DNA of 64,000 nt from an uncultured Poribacteria bacterium (GTDB lineage Bacteria; Poribacteria; WGA-4E; WGA-3G), in assembly GCA_951828515.1 (NCBI GenBank), contig OX639992.1:1952008-2016007 (forward strand). The letters are read 5' to 3'. The notes beneath the pieces were generated by a model. It was not told where the DNA came from, ran no database searches, and was given only the letters and a program-made list of their open reading frames with translations. A program made the position numbers and the translations under genes. Every line of letters starts with the position of its first letter. Position 1 is the first letter of the stretch. Positions 1-8,043 of this stretch are shown piece after piece.

Positions 1-1
1 G

Positions 2-904
2 TTGAACATCGTAAAAGACTCGGGAAACGCCCAAGCAAAAACACTCCGATTTGGGGAACCCCTCTCAAAACACACCTACTTCGGCATTGGCGGCAAAGCC
101 ACTGCTTACATTGAAGTCAGCACGGTAGCAGAATTGGCAGCAGTGGCACGTTTTCATCGGCAGTGGGATGTCCCAGTCGCAATTATTGGTCGTGGCTCAA
201 ATCTGTTGGTGAGCGATACCGGCTTCAATGGCATAGGTGTCAGATTAGTTGGAGAATTAGCGAAACTGGAGGTTGATGGGAACATCGTTTCGGTCGGCGC
301 AGGGCTCTCACTACCGCGACTCTCAAAAGTGATGTCGCGACAGGGGCTGAGCGGTGTGGAATTTGCGCTCGGTATTCCCGGTTCCGTTGGTGGTGCCCTG
401 ATTATGAACGCTGGCGCATGGGGGAGTAGTTTTGGAGATGTCGTCACAGATGTCACGGTCATGAACGATACCGGTGAACTGCTCACCTTAACCCACACTG
501 AGGCAAAATTTGAATACCGACGCAGCGGTTTGGATGCCTATTTCTGTGTCATAGGTGCGACACTGAAACTCGAATCCGGGGACGCTGACGCGATCACGGC
601 ACGGATGCAAACGTTTTACAAACAGAAAGTTGAAACGCAACCCTTCGCCGAAGAGAACGCGGGATGTATGTTCAAAAATCCGCTCGGTGATTCCGCGGGA
701 CGGTTGATCGACATCAGCGGCTTGAAAGGTCACCGTATTGGTGGCGCAGAGGTGTCCACGGTACATGGGAATTTCATTCTCAATATCGACAATGCCACCG
801 CGAGCGATGTGTTGGATTTGGTCGCCTACATCCAAGAACAGGTGCGTGAAAAGACAGGAATCTCCTTACAAACAGAGGTAAAACGGTTGGGATTCGACGA
901 CTAA
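2..904 (+). CDS. murB: UDP-N-acetylenolpyruvoylglucosamine reductase (MurB)
   Basis: MurB is the FAD/NADPH enzyme that reduces UDP-GlcNAc-enolpyruvate to UDP-N-acetylmuramate in cytoplasmic peptidoglycan synthesis. The 300 residues show the FAD-binding GRGSNLLVSD motif (about 63-72), GIPGSVGG (124-131), the EYRRS active-site stretch (171-175) and the C-terminal substrate domain with GCMFKNP (221-227) and LQTEVKRLG near the end. The position usually filled by the general-acid serine in this last region carries Cys222, a substitution I believe also occurs in other MurBs. The first possible start is a TTG at base 2, so the true start may lie upstream of the window. The gene converges on the minus-strand MR-MLE gene, with a palindromic repeat between them that could end both transcripts. 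Confidence 0.93.
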   Translation: MNIVKDSGNAQAKTLRFGEPLSKHTYFGIGGKATAYIEVSTVAELAAVARFHRQWDVPVAIIGRGSNLLVSDTGFNGIGVRLVGELAKLEVDGNIVSVGAGLSLPRLSKVMSRQGLSGVEFALGIPGSVGGALIMNAGAWGSSFGDVVTDVTVMNDTGELLTLTHTEAKFEYRRSGLDAYFCVIGATLKLESGDADAITARMQTFYKQKVETQPFAEENAGCMFKNPLGDSAGRLIDISGLKGHRIGGAEVSTVHGNFILNIDNATASDVLDLVAYIQEQVREKTGISLQTEVKRLGFDD

Positions 905-907
905 TCA

Positions 908-997
908 GCCACTTCGTTGGGAATTCGGTGCGGTTGCAAACCGCACCTACCATGTCTGGGATCGAGACTTATATTTTTCCTAAAATTGACACCTATG
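908..997. repeat. Palindromic repeat between convergent genes
   Basis: A perfect 9-bp stem with a 3-nt loop lies at 927-947 (GGTGCGGTT and its complement). It is followed by the family tail CCTACC..TCTGGG and by a 20-bp motif, TTTCCTAAAATTGACACCTA, at about 976-995 that overlaps the downstream gene's stop codon. The same motif recurs inverted near 31470 and again near 31820. The position between two converging genes suits a bidirectional terminator, but that role is inferred. Confidence 0.75.
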
Positions 998-2186
998 GTC
1001 TGATAACCGTGCCATCCATCCGCCGCACGGGTGCCCAACCGCCGTTGAGTGGGTCCTCTGGAAATGGGAACCGCGCGGCGAGTTCTTCATCTAAATCGAT
1101 GCCGAGCCCTGGTGCCTCATTTACCCAAAAACAGCCCTCTCGAATTTCGGGACAACCGGGGAAGACCTCTTTGGTGTTTTCACCGAAGACATGCTGTTCC
1201 TGAATACCGAAGTTATAGCACGCGAGATCCAGCGCAACGTTGGCGGCATGACCGACCGGCGAAACATCACCAGGACCGTGCCATGCGGTGCGTACACCGA
1301 AGAATTCACAGAACGCGGCGAGTTTACGCGCAGGACTGATACCCCCGATTTGCGAAATATGGACTCGGATGAAGTCGATAAGTCGATCCTTAATAAGATG
1401 AACGTATTCATTCGGGTTATTGAACAATTCACCCATCGCAATTGGGATACTCGTCTGCTGACGCATGAGTTGGAAATAATCAACATCTTCGGGGGCAAAC
1501 GGATCTTCGAGAAAGAAGAGGTTATACGGTTCCAGTCCTTTCGCGAGATTAATCGCTTGGATGGGGGGGATGCGTTCATGCACGTCGTGTAGGAGTTCCA
1601 CTTCATCACCGAGATGTGTCCGCAGATGATCGAAAAGTTTGATGATGGTATTGACATAAGGGGTCGGTTCAAAAGCAGGTGAACTCCGCTTTCCACCGCC
1701 TGCTCCATAGGTCGAATACCCCGGTATTGCCACCTGTGCGCGAACATAGCGATAGCCTTGCTCCATATAACCGCGGATGCTCTCCTCCACCTCTTCAAAA
1801 GTGCCACCGCCAGCGTGCGCATAAAGTGTTGCCGCCTCCCGACATTTACCACCGAGCAATTGGTAGACGGGCATGTTGGCACGCTTGCCCATGATGTCCC
1901 ATAAGGCGATGTCCACACCACTGAGTGCATTGTTGAGCACCGGACCATTTCGCCAATAGGAACTGACGAAACTGGTTTGGAAAATGTCCTCTATGTTCGT
2001 CGGATCTTTCCCAATGAGAAAAGGTTTGAGATACTCATCGACTGCGGTTGCTACAGCGAGTGGACGCTGTGTAAATGTGGCACACCCGATTCCGTATAAA
2101 CCGGGTTCACTCGTTTCGATCTTAACAACAACGAGCCGAGTTCCGTTGGGTGCTGTCAAAATGGTTTTCACATCTGTAATCTTCAT
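993..2186 (-). CDS. Enolase-superfamily (MR-MLE) dehydratase, mannonate dehydratase/RspA-like
   Basis: This is a 397-residue mandelate racemase/muconate lactonizing enzyme, probably a sugar-acid dehydratase of the ManD/RspA group. The three metal ligands are visible as D201 (LLHDVHER), E227 (FFLEDPF) and E253 (AMGELF), and the histidine motif follows in RTAWHGPGDVSPVGH. The N-terminal capping domain begins MKITDVKT, identical to the second MR-MLE gene at 41624-42769. It is the last gene of a minus-strand run with HyuA, a 2-hydroxyacid dehydrogenase and an iron alcohol dehydrogenase, which suggests sugar- or hydroxy-acid catabolism. The start is preceded by AAGGTATAATTAAAAA, a version of the start-proximal repeat seen elsewhere here. 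The exact substrate cannot be read from the sequence. Confidence 0.85.
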   Translation of the reverse strand: MKITDVKTILTAPNGTRLVVVKIETSEPGLYGIGCATFTQRPLAVATAVDEYLKPFLIGKDPTNIEDIFQTSFVSSYWRNGPVLNNALSGVDIALWDIMGKRANMPVYQLLGGKCREAATLYAHAGGGTFEEVEESIRGYMEQGYRYVRAQVAIPGYSTYGAGGGKRSSPAFEPTPYVNTIIKLFDHLRTHLGDEVELLHDVHERIPPIQAINLAKGLEPYNLFFLEDPFAPEDVDYFQLMRQQTSIPIAMGELFNNPNEYVHLIKDRLIDFIRVHISQIGGISPARKLAAFCEFFGVRTAWHGPGDVSPVGHAANVALDLACYNFGIQEQHVFGENTKEVFPGCPEIREGCFWVNEAPGLGIDLDEELAARFPFPEDPLNGGWAPVRRMDGTVIRP

Positions 2187-2267
2187 TTTTTAATTATACC
2201 TTTTTAATAGTTGTCAGTGCGGGTTGCTACGATGGGGAAACACCCTATCAAAAACACCCTTTCAGTT

Positions 2268-2320
2268 TTAACCATCAACTCGTGCCTTAACATTTATAAC
2301 GGAGGCGAGTTGATGGTTAA
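2268..2320. terminator. Long stem-loop after the HyuA gene
   Basis: A perfect 15-bp inverted repeat (2268-2282 TTAACCATCAACTCG and 2306-2320 its complement) encloses a 23-nt loop. It lies about 90-140 nt past the hyuA stop and before the MR-MLE start. The loop is long and there is no clean T-tract, so it may be a foldback repeat or RNA-processing site instead of an intrinsic terminator. Confidence 0.45.
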
Positions 2321-2408
2321 AGTTTTCAGTTAAGAGGTTTCGTTTAACAAATCCGTCTTGTAATTGAAAACCGATAACCAATAACGAATATAAGGAATTC
2401 TCTCACGC

Positions 2409-4601
2409 CTATTTCTTCGCCAAAATAAGATTCTGGTAGGCATCAACAACAGCGGAGAAATTCGGGGGTATTACAGTCGTCGCGCTAAATTCTGTCACAA
2501 TCGCGGGACCTGCGATTTGATTGCCGGGACGCAACGCCTCACGGCGGTAGAAATCGGTTGGGAGTGCTTCACCTTCAAAGATAACAGGATTTTGGGCAGT
2601 AAACGCTTCAGAGGCATCAGTATCGGCGAGTGAAACTGATTGGATAGGAGGTTTGTCGGTTTCCCCAGTGGCTGTAAGTCGTAGGTTCACCACCTCCACT
2701 GGCGCGTCATTTCGGGCATAGCCAAACCGTAATTCATGTGCAGCGTGAAATCTCTCAATAAGCGTCTCTATCTCGGTTGAAGATGCATGTTCCATGGTAA
2801 AACACGGAATATTCAACTCATAAGACTGTCCCTCATACCGCATATCAAGCGAACGGTCAATTTTAAGTTCGTGCGGAGCGAATCCCTCAAATTTCATCTC
2901 GTTCTCTGCGCGGGTCGAGAGTGTGCCAAAACCGGTGTTCAACGCTTTAACAAGACTCCTGCTATCTTCGCCGCTCTTTTCAAATTGCCATAGTACTGTC
3001 TGCGAATAATCTTTAACAACATCTGCAAAGAGCATTCCGTAAGCAGAGAGTAAACCACCATTTGGCGGAATAAGCACTGTCTCAATTCCGAGATTTTCTG
3101 CCATAAATGCGGCATGCAAACCGCCAGCACCTCCGAAGGAAACGAGCGTGAAATCACGTGTATCAAACCCGCGTTCCACAGAAATGACCTTGATGGCACG
3201 TTCCATCGCTGCGTTAGCAACCTTAAGAATGCCATCCGCCGCTTGCATCGGTGGAACACCAAGACGTTTCGCAAGCTCTTCAATGTGTGTCAGCGTCTTA
3301 TCGGAATCCAGGGACATTGCACCCCCTAAAAACTGGGTTGCCGCGATGCGTCCCAAGTAGAGGTTCGCGTCGGTTACCGTGACATCTTCTCCGTTGTTTC
3401 CGTAGCAGATGGGACCTGGATCTGCTCCCGCGCTTTCTGGTCCGACGCGTAGTGCGCCACCGGCATCCACAGTCGCAATAGAACCACCCCCTGCACCGAC
3501 GGTGTGAATATCGATGAGTGGAACTTTGATTGGGAGTCCACTAATCGTGCTCTCGGTTGTGAGGGAGATACCGCCATTGCAGAGACTCACATCCGTTGAA
3601 GTGCCCCCCATATCAAACGTGATGATTTGATCGTAGCCAGCGGTTTTGGCGACTTGATACGCACCAATAACGCCCCCAGCAGGACCGGAAAGGACTGTGC
3701 GGATACCCGCGGATTCACCTCTGTATAGCAAGTTTTCAGCTTGCAAGCTACGCTGAAAAATCTCGGCAGAGATACAACCGCCGTTGGAAAGCATCAAACG
3801 GAACGATTTTTTAATTTTACCTTGCGGAACGGTTTCGTTAAAACCGCGCAGCAAGTCAGAATCCGTCAGCGTAGAGAGATGCCGTTCTAAAGTAGGACGG
3901 ATATACGCGTTCGCTACAGTGGTGCTGAAACGCGCATACTCCCGATATTCCGGTAAAACTTCGTGTGAACATGAAACGGGTATATCAAGCCGCGCAAGGT
4001 GTTTCGCAACAATTTGTTCGTTCTGTGGATTGACGTAGGCAAAGAGGAAACAGACAGCGATGGCATCGAGTTCCAATGTAGCGAGTTTGGACACCAGTGC
4101 CTCTAAATCGCTTGACTCAATCTCCGTTTGGATTTCACCGGTGTGCAGTGTCCGCTCTGATATACCGAAGCGTCTATCGGCAGGGACAAGGGGCGCGGGA
4201 CGTTCCACGAAGAAATCATAGAGGTTCGGACGTGCCTGTCTGCCTATCTCCAAAATGTCCTCAAAATCCTTCGTCGTGACGAGGGCGATACGCGCACCTC
4301 TACGCTCAAGAAGCGCGTTCGTTGCCACCGTCGATCCGTGGACAATGTCCAGCCGTTCGGTATCGGCACCGTGCATACGCAAGATTTCACTCACACCTTG
4401 TATTACAGCGAGAGCAGGGTTCTGCGGTGTGGACAGGACTTTGTGCGTGAATAGGTCGCCATTCATCCGCAGCACAATGTCGGTGAAGGTACCACCCGTA
4501 TCAACTCCGATATTTTTAACTGTGGGGGTTTCTGCTCGATTTTCTCCGTTGTCGAAAATCGGTTTTTGATGAGATTGAGGCTCATCTGGGATCAATTGCA
4601 T
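2409..4601 (-). CDS. HyuA-type N-methylhydantoinase / 5-oxoprolinase subunit A
   Basis: An ATP-dependent hydantoinase/oxoprolinase A-subunit protein of about 730 residues. The N-terminal actin-like ATPase signature is NIGVDTGGTFTDIVL. Later come VHGSTVATNALLERRGA, the GPAGGVIGAYQVA segment, FDMGGTSTDVSL and VSFGGAGGLHA, all typical of HyuA. An upstream ATG at 4649 would overlap the preceding dehydrogenase by 8 nt. I prefer the ATG at 4601, which follows the purine-rich GAAAGAAGAAAAAAG. HyuA usually works with a HyuB partner, but none is next to it here; the gene sits in a sugar/organic-acid dehydrogenase cluster. Either HyuB lies elsewhere or this is an orphan with another substrate. Confidence 0.88.
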   Translation of the reverse strand: MQLIPDEPQSHQKPIFDNGENRAETPTVKNIGVDTGGTFTDIVLRMNGDLFTHKVLSTPQNPALAVIQGVSEILRMHGADTERLDIVHGSTVATNALLERRGARIALVTTKDFEDILEIGRQARPNLYDFFVERPAPLVPADRRFGISERTLHTGEIQTEIESSDLEALVSKLATLELDAIAVCFLFAYVNPQNEQIVAKHLARLDIPVSCSHEVLPEYREYARFSTTVANAYIRPTLERHLSTLTDSDLLRGFNETVPQGKIKKSFRLMLSNGGCISAEIFQRSLQAENLLYRGESAGIRTVLSGPAGGVIGAYQVAKTAGYDQIITFDMGGTSTDVSLCNGGISLTTESTISGLPIKVPLIDIHTVGAGGGSIATVDAGGALRVGPESAGADPGPICYGNNGEDVTVTDANLYLGRIAATQFLGGAMSLDSDKTLTHIEELAKRLGVPPMQAADGILKVANAAMERAIKVISVERGFDTRDFTLVSFGGAGGLHAAFMAENLGIETVLIPPNGGLLSAYGMLFADVVKDYSQTVLWQFEKSGEDSRSLVKALNTGFGTLSTRAENEMKFEGFAPHELKIDRSLDMRYEGQSYELNIPCFTMEHASSTEIETLIERFHAAHELRFGYARNDAPVEVVNLRLTATGETDKPPIQSVSLADTDASEAFTAQNPVIFEGEALPTDFYRREALRPGNQIAGPAIVTEFSATTVIPPNFSAVVDAYQNLILAKK

Positions 4602-4641
4602 CTTTTTTCTTCTTTCACGTGATGGTTTCTTTAACAAAACC

Positions 4642-5601
4642 TTAAACAACTACGTTCTGTGGTGTGCCTTTCAAAAAAGCGATGATATTGTCCACCGCGC
4701 CCTCATTAAGAAGCTCAACACCTTCAGGGGTCATATCCGCACAATGTGGGGTCAAAATTACCTGCTCGCATTCCAAAAGCGGGTGGTTCGCCGGGGGCGG
4801 TTCCTGATCATACACATCAATAGCCACCCCACCGAGGTGTCCGCCGTTCAAAGCCGCGACCAACGCATCTGTATCAATTACACCGCCACGTGCGACGTTG
4901 ATTAGGAGCGCGCCCTGCTTCATCAAACCGAGTTCACGTTCCCCTATGAGATGGTGGCTTTCCTCTGTGAGTCTGACGTGCAAACTCACAACATCAGCAG
5001 CACGCAGCAGTTCGTCCAGAGAAACAAATTCAACCCCCAACGCCTCCGCGCGCGCCCGCGAAGGGTGATACGTCCACGCAATAACGTTCATCCCGATCGC
5101 TCGTCCAAGGCGTGCCATCTCTGCCCCGATATGCCCAGTGCCTATAACTCCCAAGGTTTTCCCTTGAAGGTAGATATTATCCATACGGGGCCATCCCCCT
5201 GCCTTCATAGACGCTGTCAGGAACGCCGCTCGTTTGGCGAGTGCGAACATCAATCCAAATCCGTGTTCTGCTACAACTGGAGCGGTACGTCCGGGTTGAT
5301 TGCAAACGGTAATTCCACGTTCTTTCGCCTCATCAAGCCCAATCATATCGGTACCGATAGAGCAAAGTGAAATCAACTTGAGCTTGGGGAGTTGGCGTAG
5401 GATTTCCGCGGGCCATTTGACGATCCCGCGTGAATTGATGAGGACATCTGCATCACCGGCACGGCGAATTTGCTCTTCGGGCGTTTCAGGTCGGTCGGTG
5501 TAAAGAACAACATCGCCATAAGGTACCAAACGTTCCAGATGCGACGAGCCTTGGATTTGCGGTGGTGAATCACCCGGAACAACGATTTTAAGTTTGTTCA
5601 C
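4642..5601 (-). CDS. D-isomer 2-hydroxyacid dehydrogenase, SerA-like
   Basis: A 319-residue NAD-dependent D-2-hydroxyacid dehydrogenase (phosphoglycerate/glyoxylate reductase family). The Rossmann motif is LGVIGTGHIGAEMARLG. The catalytic Arg lies in the stretch NVARGGVIDTDALV or just before it, Glu in DVYDQEPPP, and the catalytic His in LTPHCADMTPEG. Translation starts at a GTG preceded by AAAAAAGGAATGAATT. It lies 15 nt downstream of the iron alcohol dehydrogenase and 40 nt upstream of the preferred hyuA start, so the three are probably co-transcribed. It lacks the C-terminal ACT domain of long SerA enzymes, so serine biosynthesis is less likely than catabolic hydroxyacid oxidation or reduction. 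Confidence 0.9.
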   Translation of the reverse strand: MNKLKIVVPGDSPPQIQGSSHLERLVPYGDVVLYTDRPETPEEQIRRAGDADVLINSRGIVKWPAEILRQLPKLKLISLCSIGTDMIGLDEAKERGITVCNQPGRTAPVVAEHGFGLMFALAKRAAFLTASMKAGGWPRMDNIYLQGKTLGVIGTGHIGAEMARLGRAIGMNVIAWTYHPSRARAEALGVEFVSLDELLRAADVVSLHVRLTEESHHLIGERELGLMKQGALLINVARGGVIDTDALVAALNGGHLGGVAIDVYDQEPPPANHPLLECEQVILTPHCADMTPEGVELLNEGAVDNIIAFLKGTPQNVVV

Positions 5602-5616
5602 AATTCATTCCTTTTT

Positions 5617-6774
5617 TTAAAAACACTGACGGTACAGGGCAACGATCTCCTCAGCCGTTGCTTGCCGCGGATTGTTGGCAGGACTTCCGCTTGCAATAGC
5701 ATCAACTGCCATCTGCTCAATGACAGCCTCGAATTTCTCTCTGTCAATACCGATTTCACCGAGTCGTGGCATCCGAATATCGGTGACAAGCCGTTCCACG
5801 GCATCAATCGCTGCATCCGCTTGCTCCATTGGAGACAATCCGTCAATCGGTTCGCCCATGGCATACGCAATATCGGCAAAACGAGCGGGGGCACCGACGA
5901 CGCTAAATTCCATCACATCACGCAATAACACCGAATTCGATAACCCGTGATGAATGTGGAAATACGCACCGATTGGACGAGACATCCCGTGAACCAAAGC
6001 CACAGATGAATTGCTGAACGCCATCCCTGCGATAGAGGCACCGATCATCATATCCGTGCGGGCAGGGATGTTTTCACCGTCCGCCCATGCCTGTCGCAGT
6101 GAGCCAGAAATCATATCAATCGCCTTCAACGCGAGTGCATCGGTTATGGGTTGGGCGCGTTTGGAGATGTATGCCTCTATTGCATGCGTCAACGCGTCAA
6201 CACCGACTGCCGCAGTCAAGTGCGGCGGAGTTGTAAGGGATAGCAGCGGATCCACGAGGGCAATAGATGCCAACAAACAAGGGCTACTGAGCATCATTTT
6301 GACATTCCGTTCGGTGTCGGTGATGACAGTAACTTTGGAGACCTCGCTACCCGTCCCACCTGTCGTCGGTATCGCGATGAGAGGCGCACCCGGATTCGGG
6401 ATCTTGTCCACACCCATGTAATCGGCGAAGTCACCGTCGTTTGTGAGCTTCATGGCGATGCCTTTTCCGCAGTCGATTGCACTTCCGCCACCGACACTCA
6501 CAATTACATCGCAGGTGTCGTCAGCATACTGCTTTAAGCCGTCTCGCACATTCTGTAGGGTTGGGTCGGGTGTGACATCAGAGAAACATGAGGATGCTAT
6601 CCCGGCATCATTCAAATTTTGGGCGATCTTGTCGGCGTATCCGATTTTAGCGATGCCCGGATCGGTCACGATGAGTGCGCTTGTTGCGTCGAGCCGTTTC
6701 GCCTGTTCGCCGACGTTCTCGGATGCGCCTGCGCCTGTAATTATCATGGAGGGAAGCATTAATGTCGTAGGCAA
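5617..6774 (-). CDS. Iron-containing alcohol dehydrogenase
   Basis: A 385-residue group III (Fe-dependent) alcohol dehydrogenase, close in type to lactaldehyde/1,3-propanediol dehydrogenases. The NAD-binding GGGSAIDCGK motif and IPTTGGTGSEVS are present. Metal ligands appear in DALTHAIEAY and in the histidine-rich HGMSRPIGAYFHIHHGLSN segment. The start is a TTG 9 nt after AGGAAA; an in-frame ATG follows five codons later. It is the first gene of the minus-strand catabolic run at 993-6774. The aldehyde or alcohol substrate cannot be told from sequence alone. Confidence 0.92.
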   Translation of the reverse strand: MPTTLMLPSMIITGAGASENVGEQAKRLDATSALIVTDPGIAKIGYADKIAQNLNDAGIASSCFSDVTPDPTLQNVRDGLKQYADDTCDVIVSVGGGSAIDCGKGIAMKLTNDGDFADYMGVDKIPNPGAPLIAIPTTGGTGSEVSKVTVITDTERNVKMMLSSPCLLASIALVDPLLSLTTPPHLTAAVGVDALTHAIEAYISKRAQPITDALALKAIDMISGSLRQAWADGENIPARTDMMIGASIAGMAFSNSSVALVHGMSRPIGAYFHIHHGLSNSVLLRDVMEFSVVGAPARFADIAYAMGEPIDGLSPMEQADAAIDAVERLVTDIRMPRLGEIGIDREKFEAVIEQMAVDAIASGSPANNPRQATAEEIVALYRQCF

Positions 6775-6852
6775 TTTTCAATTTCCTGTAAGAAGTTTAT
6801 TGTATTCAACTGAATGGGAAGTGAACGCAATCGTCTATAATTAATGGACATA

Positions 6853-7158
6853 TTAAACAGTTACGTCAATTAGAGGTACATCGCTAACCTGAATGCGTGG
6901 GTTGGGTTCAGAAGCACCCTCTTTTTCATGCTGTACTATTGACTCTAAAAGATGTTCTTCGCCATGCTCCAAAAGTGATTCAATGAGCAAATCAACAGCG
7001 TCTTGTAGATTCTTTAGAGCCTCTTTTTGAGTATATCCCCAACTTGAAGCTCCTTGATGCACCAGTGAGGGAATGCACGCCCGCCAAACGGCTTTCTCAT
7101 CTGGTTCATCGGGCCACTTGTCCTTTTCCAAAACAACCTCAAATGCATACGTTTTCAT
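6853..7158 (-). CDS. hicB: HicB-like protein, second copy of the TA unit
   Basis: A protein of about 101 residues in the HicB/UPF0150 fold. It begins MKTYAFEVVLEKDKW and contains WRACIPSLVHQGASSWGYTQKEALKNLQDAVDLL in segments, the usual HicB pattern of a beta-sheet then a helix that packs on HicA. The start is fixed by a strong AAGGAG at 7165-7170 overlapping the stop of the preceding hicB, so the two are probably translationally coupled. No C-terminal ribbon-helix-helix or HTH is evident. Having two HicB-like proteins behind one HicA is unusual; this one may be a spare antitoxin, a regulator or a separate nearby protein. Confidence 0.72.
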   Translation of the reverse strand: MKTYAFEVVLEKDKWPDEPDEKAVWRACIPSLVHQGASSWGYTQKEALKNLQDAVDLLIESLLEHGEEHLLESIVQHEKEGASEPNPRIQVSDVPLIDVTV

Positions 7159-7168
7159 ACGTGGCTCC

Positions 7169-7414
7169 TTAGTTATTACCTGTGCCATTCAAAAATTTTT
7201 CGATATTTTTACCAATAGTAGGAGGTGGGAGTGCCTCATTGTCGCGATGAAAGATTTCTATCCAGTCATCAACAATCTCACATAACTGCCGATACACCTC
7301 GACTTCATTAGTGCCGTGAGCGCAGGGACCGATGATTCCGGGACAATACCCAATAAAACATTCGTCCTCGTCTGACCATTCAACGATCTTGACGTACTTC
7401 GCACTTTCAATCAT
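7169..7414 (-). CDS. hicB: HicB-family antitoxin, first copy
   Basis: An 81-residue short HicB antitoxin. The N-terminal KYVKIVEWSDEDECFIGYCPG matches the HicB pattern of a strand followed by the conserved G-x-C/V-P-G turn (given here as KIVEWSDEDECF and IGYCPG). It overlaps the hicA stop by 4 nt (ATGA), typical of hicA-hicB operons, and would neutralise the HicA mRNA interferase. It is too short to include an obvious DNA-binding domain, so autoregulation could depend on the second HicB or be absent. Confidence 0.8.
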   Translation of the reverse strand: MIESAKYVKIVEWSDEDECFIGYCPGIIGPCAHGTNEVEVYRQLCEIVDDWIEIFHRDNEALPPPTIGKNIEKFLNGTGNN

Positions 7415-7605
7415 CTTTGAGACTCCTCAATTCTTCTTTTGATTAAATTCTCTTGGAAGGGCTTGGCATCATCCCCGAGTTTTCCAGAAATAGTAACCCG
7501 CGGCCCCTTCGGGTGTCTAAAATTCCGATGGCTACCTTTTCCCCCAGTGTTAACAAAACCTGCTTTTCTCAAATCCGCTATGAGCTGTCGTATTTTCCTT
7601 GGCAT
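7411..7605 (-). CDS. hicA: HicA-family mRNA interferase toxin
   Basis: A 64-residue double-stranded-RNA-binding-fold toxin that cleaves mRNA when free of HicB. The hallmark GGKGSHRNFRHP contains the catalytic histidine (about residue 26), preceded by IRQLIADLRKAGFV and followed by PRVTISGK. It is the first gene of the hicA-hicB-hicB unit, overlapping the next by 4 nt. No good Shine-Dalgarno is visible before ATG 7605. Three short direct repeats lie 28-70 nt upstream and may be an operator. Confidence 0.88.
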   Translation of the reverse strand: MPRKIRQLIADLRKAGFVNTGGKGSHRNFRHPKGPRVTISGKLGDDAKPFQENLIKRRIEESQR

Positions 7606-7632
7606 AGCATACCATAAAATTTACTGAATATT

Positions 7633-7675
7633 TATAGTAAAGTTTAGAATTATAGTAAAGTCAACAATTATAGTA
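7633..7675. promoter_or_regulatory. Three 18-bp-spaced iterons upstream of hicA
   Basis: TATAGTA(A) occurs at 7633, 7651 and 7669 with an exact 18-bp period. On the hicA strand each reads TTACTATA, resembling repeated -10 boxes and preceded once by TTGACT. The placement just upstream of the toxin gene suits an operator/promoter bound by a HicB complex, but binding is inferred. Confidence 0.45.
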
Positions 7676-7699
7676 GAACCCGTAATTACTTATACACCG

Positions 7700-8000
7700 A
7701 CAGAGAGGCGAGGTTAGAAACCTCGCCAGCGAAACGGTGGGACCTGTTTATCAAAATGTAAACTTATTTTCAGAAACTACTATAACTATACACCCACCGG
7801 AAGGCGAGGTTAGAAACCTCGCCAGCGGCGGAACGGTGCTTGTGTTTCTAAAGTGTGCACTTATTTTTAGGATTTACTATAATTGGACACTCCGCACCGG
7901 CACCCCTTCCCAGGAACGGGTGGGGACCCCGGTTGGAAACCTCACCTACCAGGGGAGGGGAGAATGTCTGCTCATTTTTAGGATTCACTATAATACGCCG
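7700..8000. repeat. Three tandem-like intergenic repeat units with compensated hairpins
   Basis: Two perfect hairpins, GGCGAGGTT-AGA-AACCTCGCC, lie at 7707-7727 and 7803-7823; a decayed third lies around 7929-7950. Each is followed about 30-50 nt later by CTTATTTTNAGGANTTACTATAA-like text near 7757, 7859 and 7972 (consensus approximate). The stem differs from the GGTGCGGTT stem of related repeats by paired changes. No gene is evident in the 438 bp between hicA and the purH stop. Confidence 0.7.
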
Positions 8001-8043
8001 CGAGGCGGTTTCGCTCAACGTAACTTCCGATTATCCAGTGTTA

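Noticed and set aside
1121-1948. A 275-residue minus-strand ORF inside the MR-MLE gene
   Set aside because: Out-of-frame shadow of a well-supported enzyme; no family motif.
7700-8000. A possible CRISPR-like array
   Set aside because: Only three imperfect units, no uniform spacer length and no cas genes; it fits the palindromic repeat family better.
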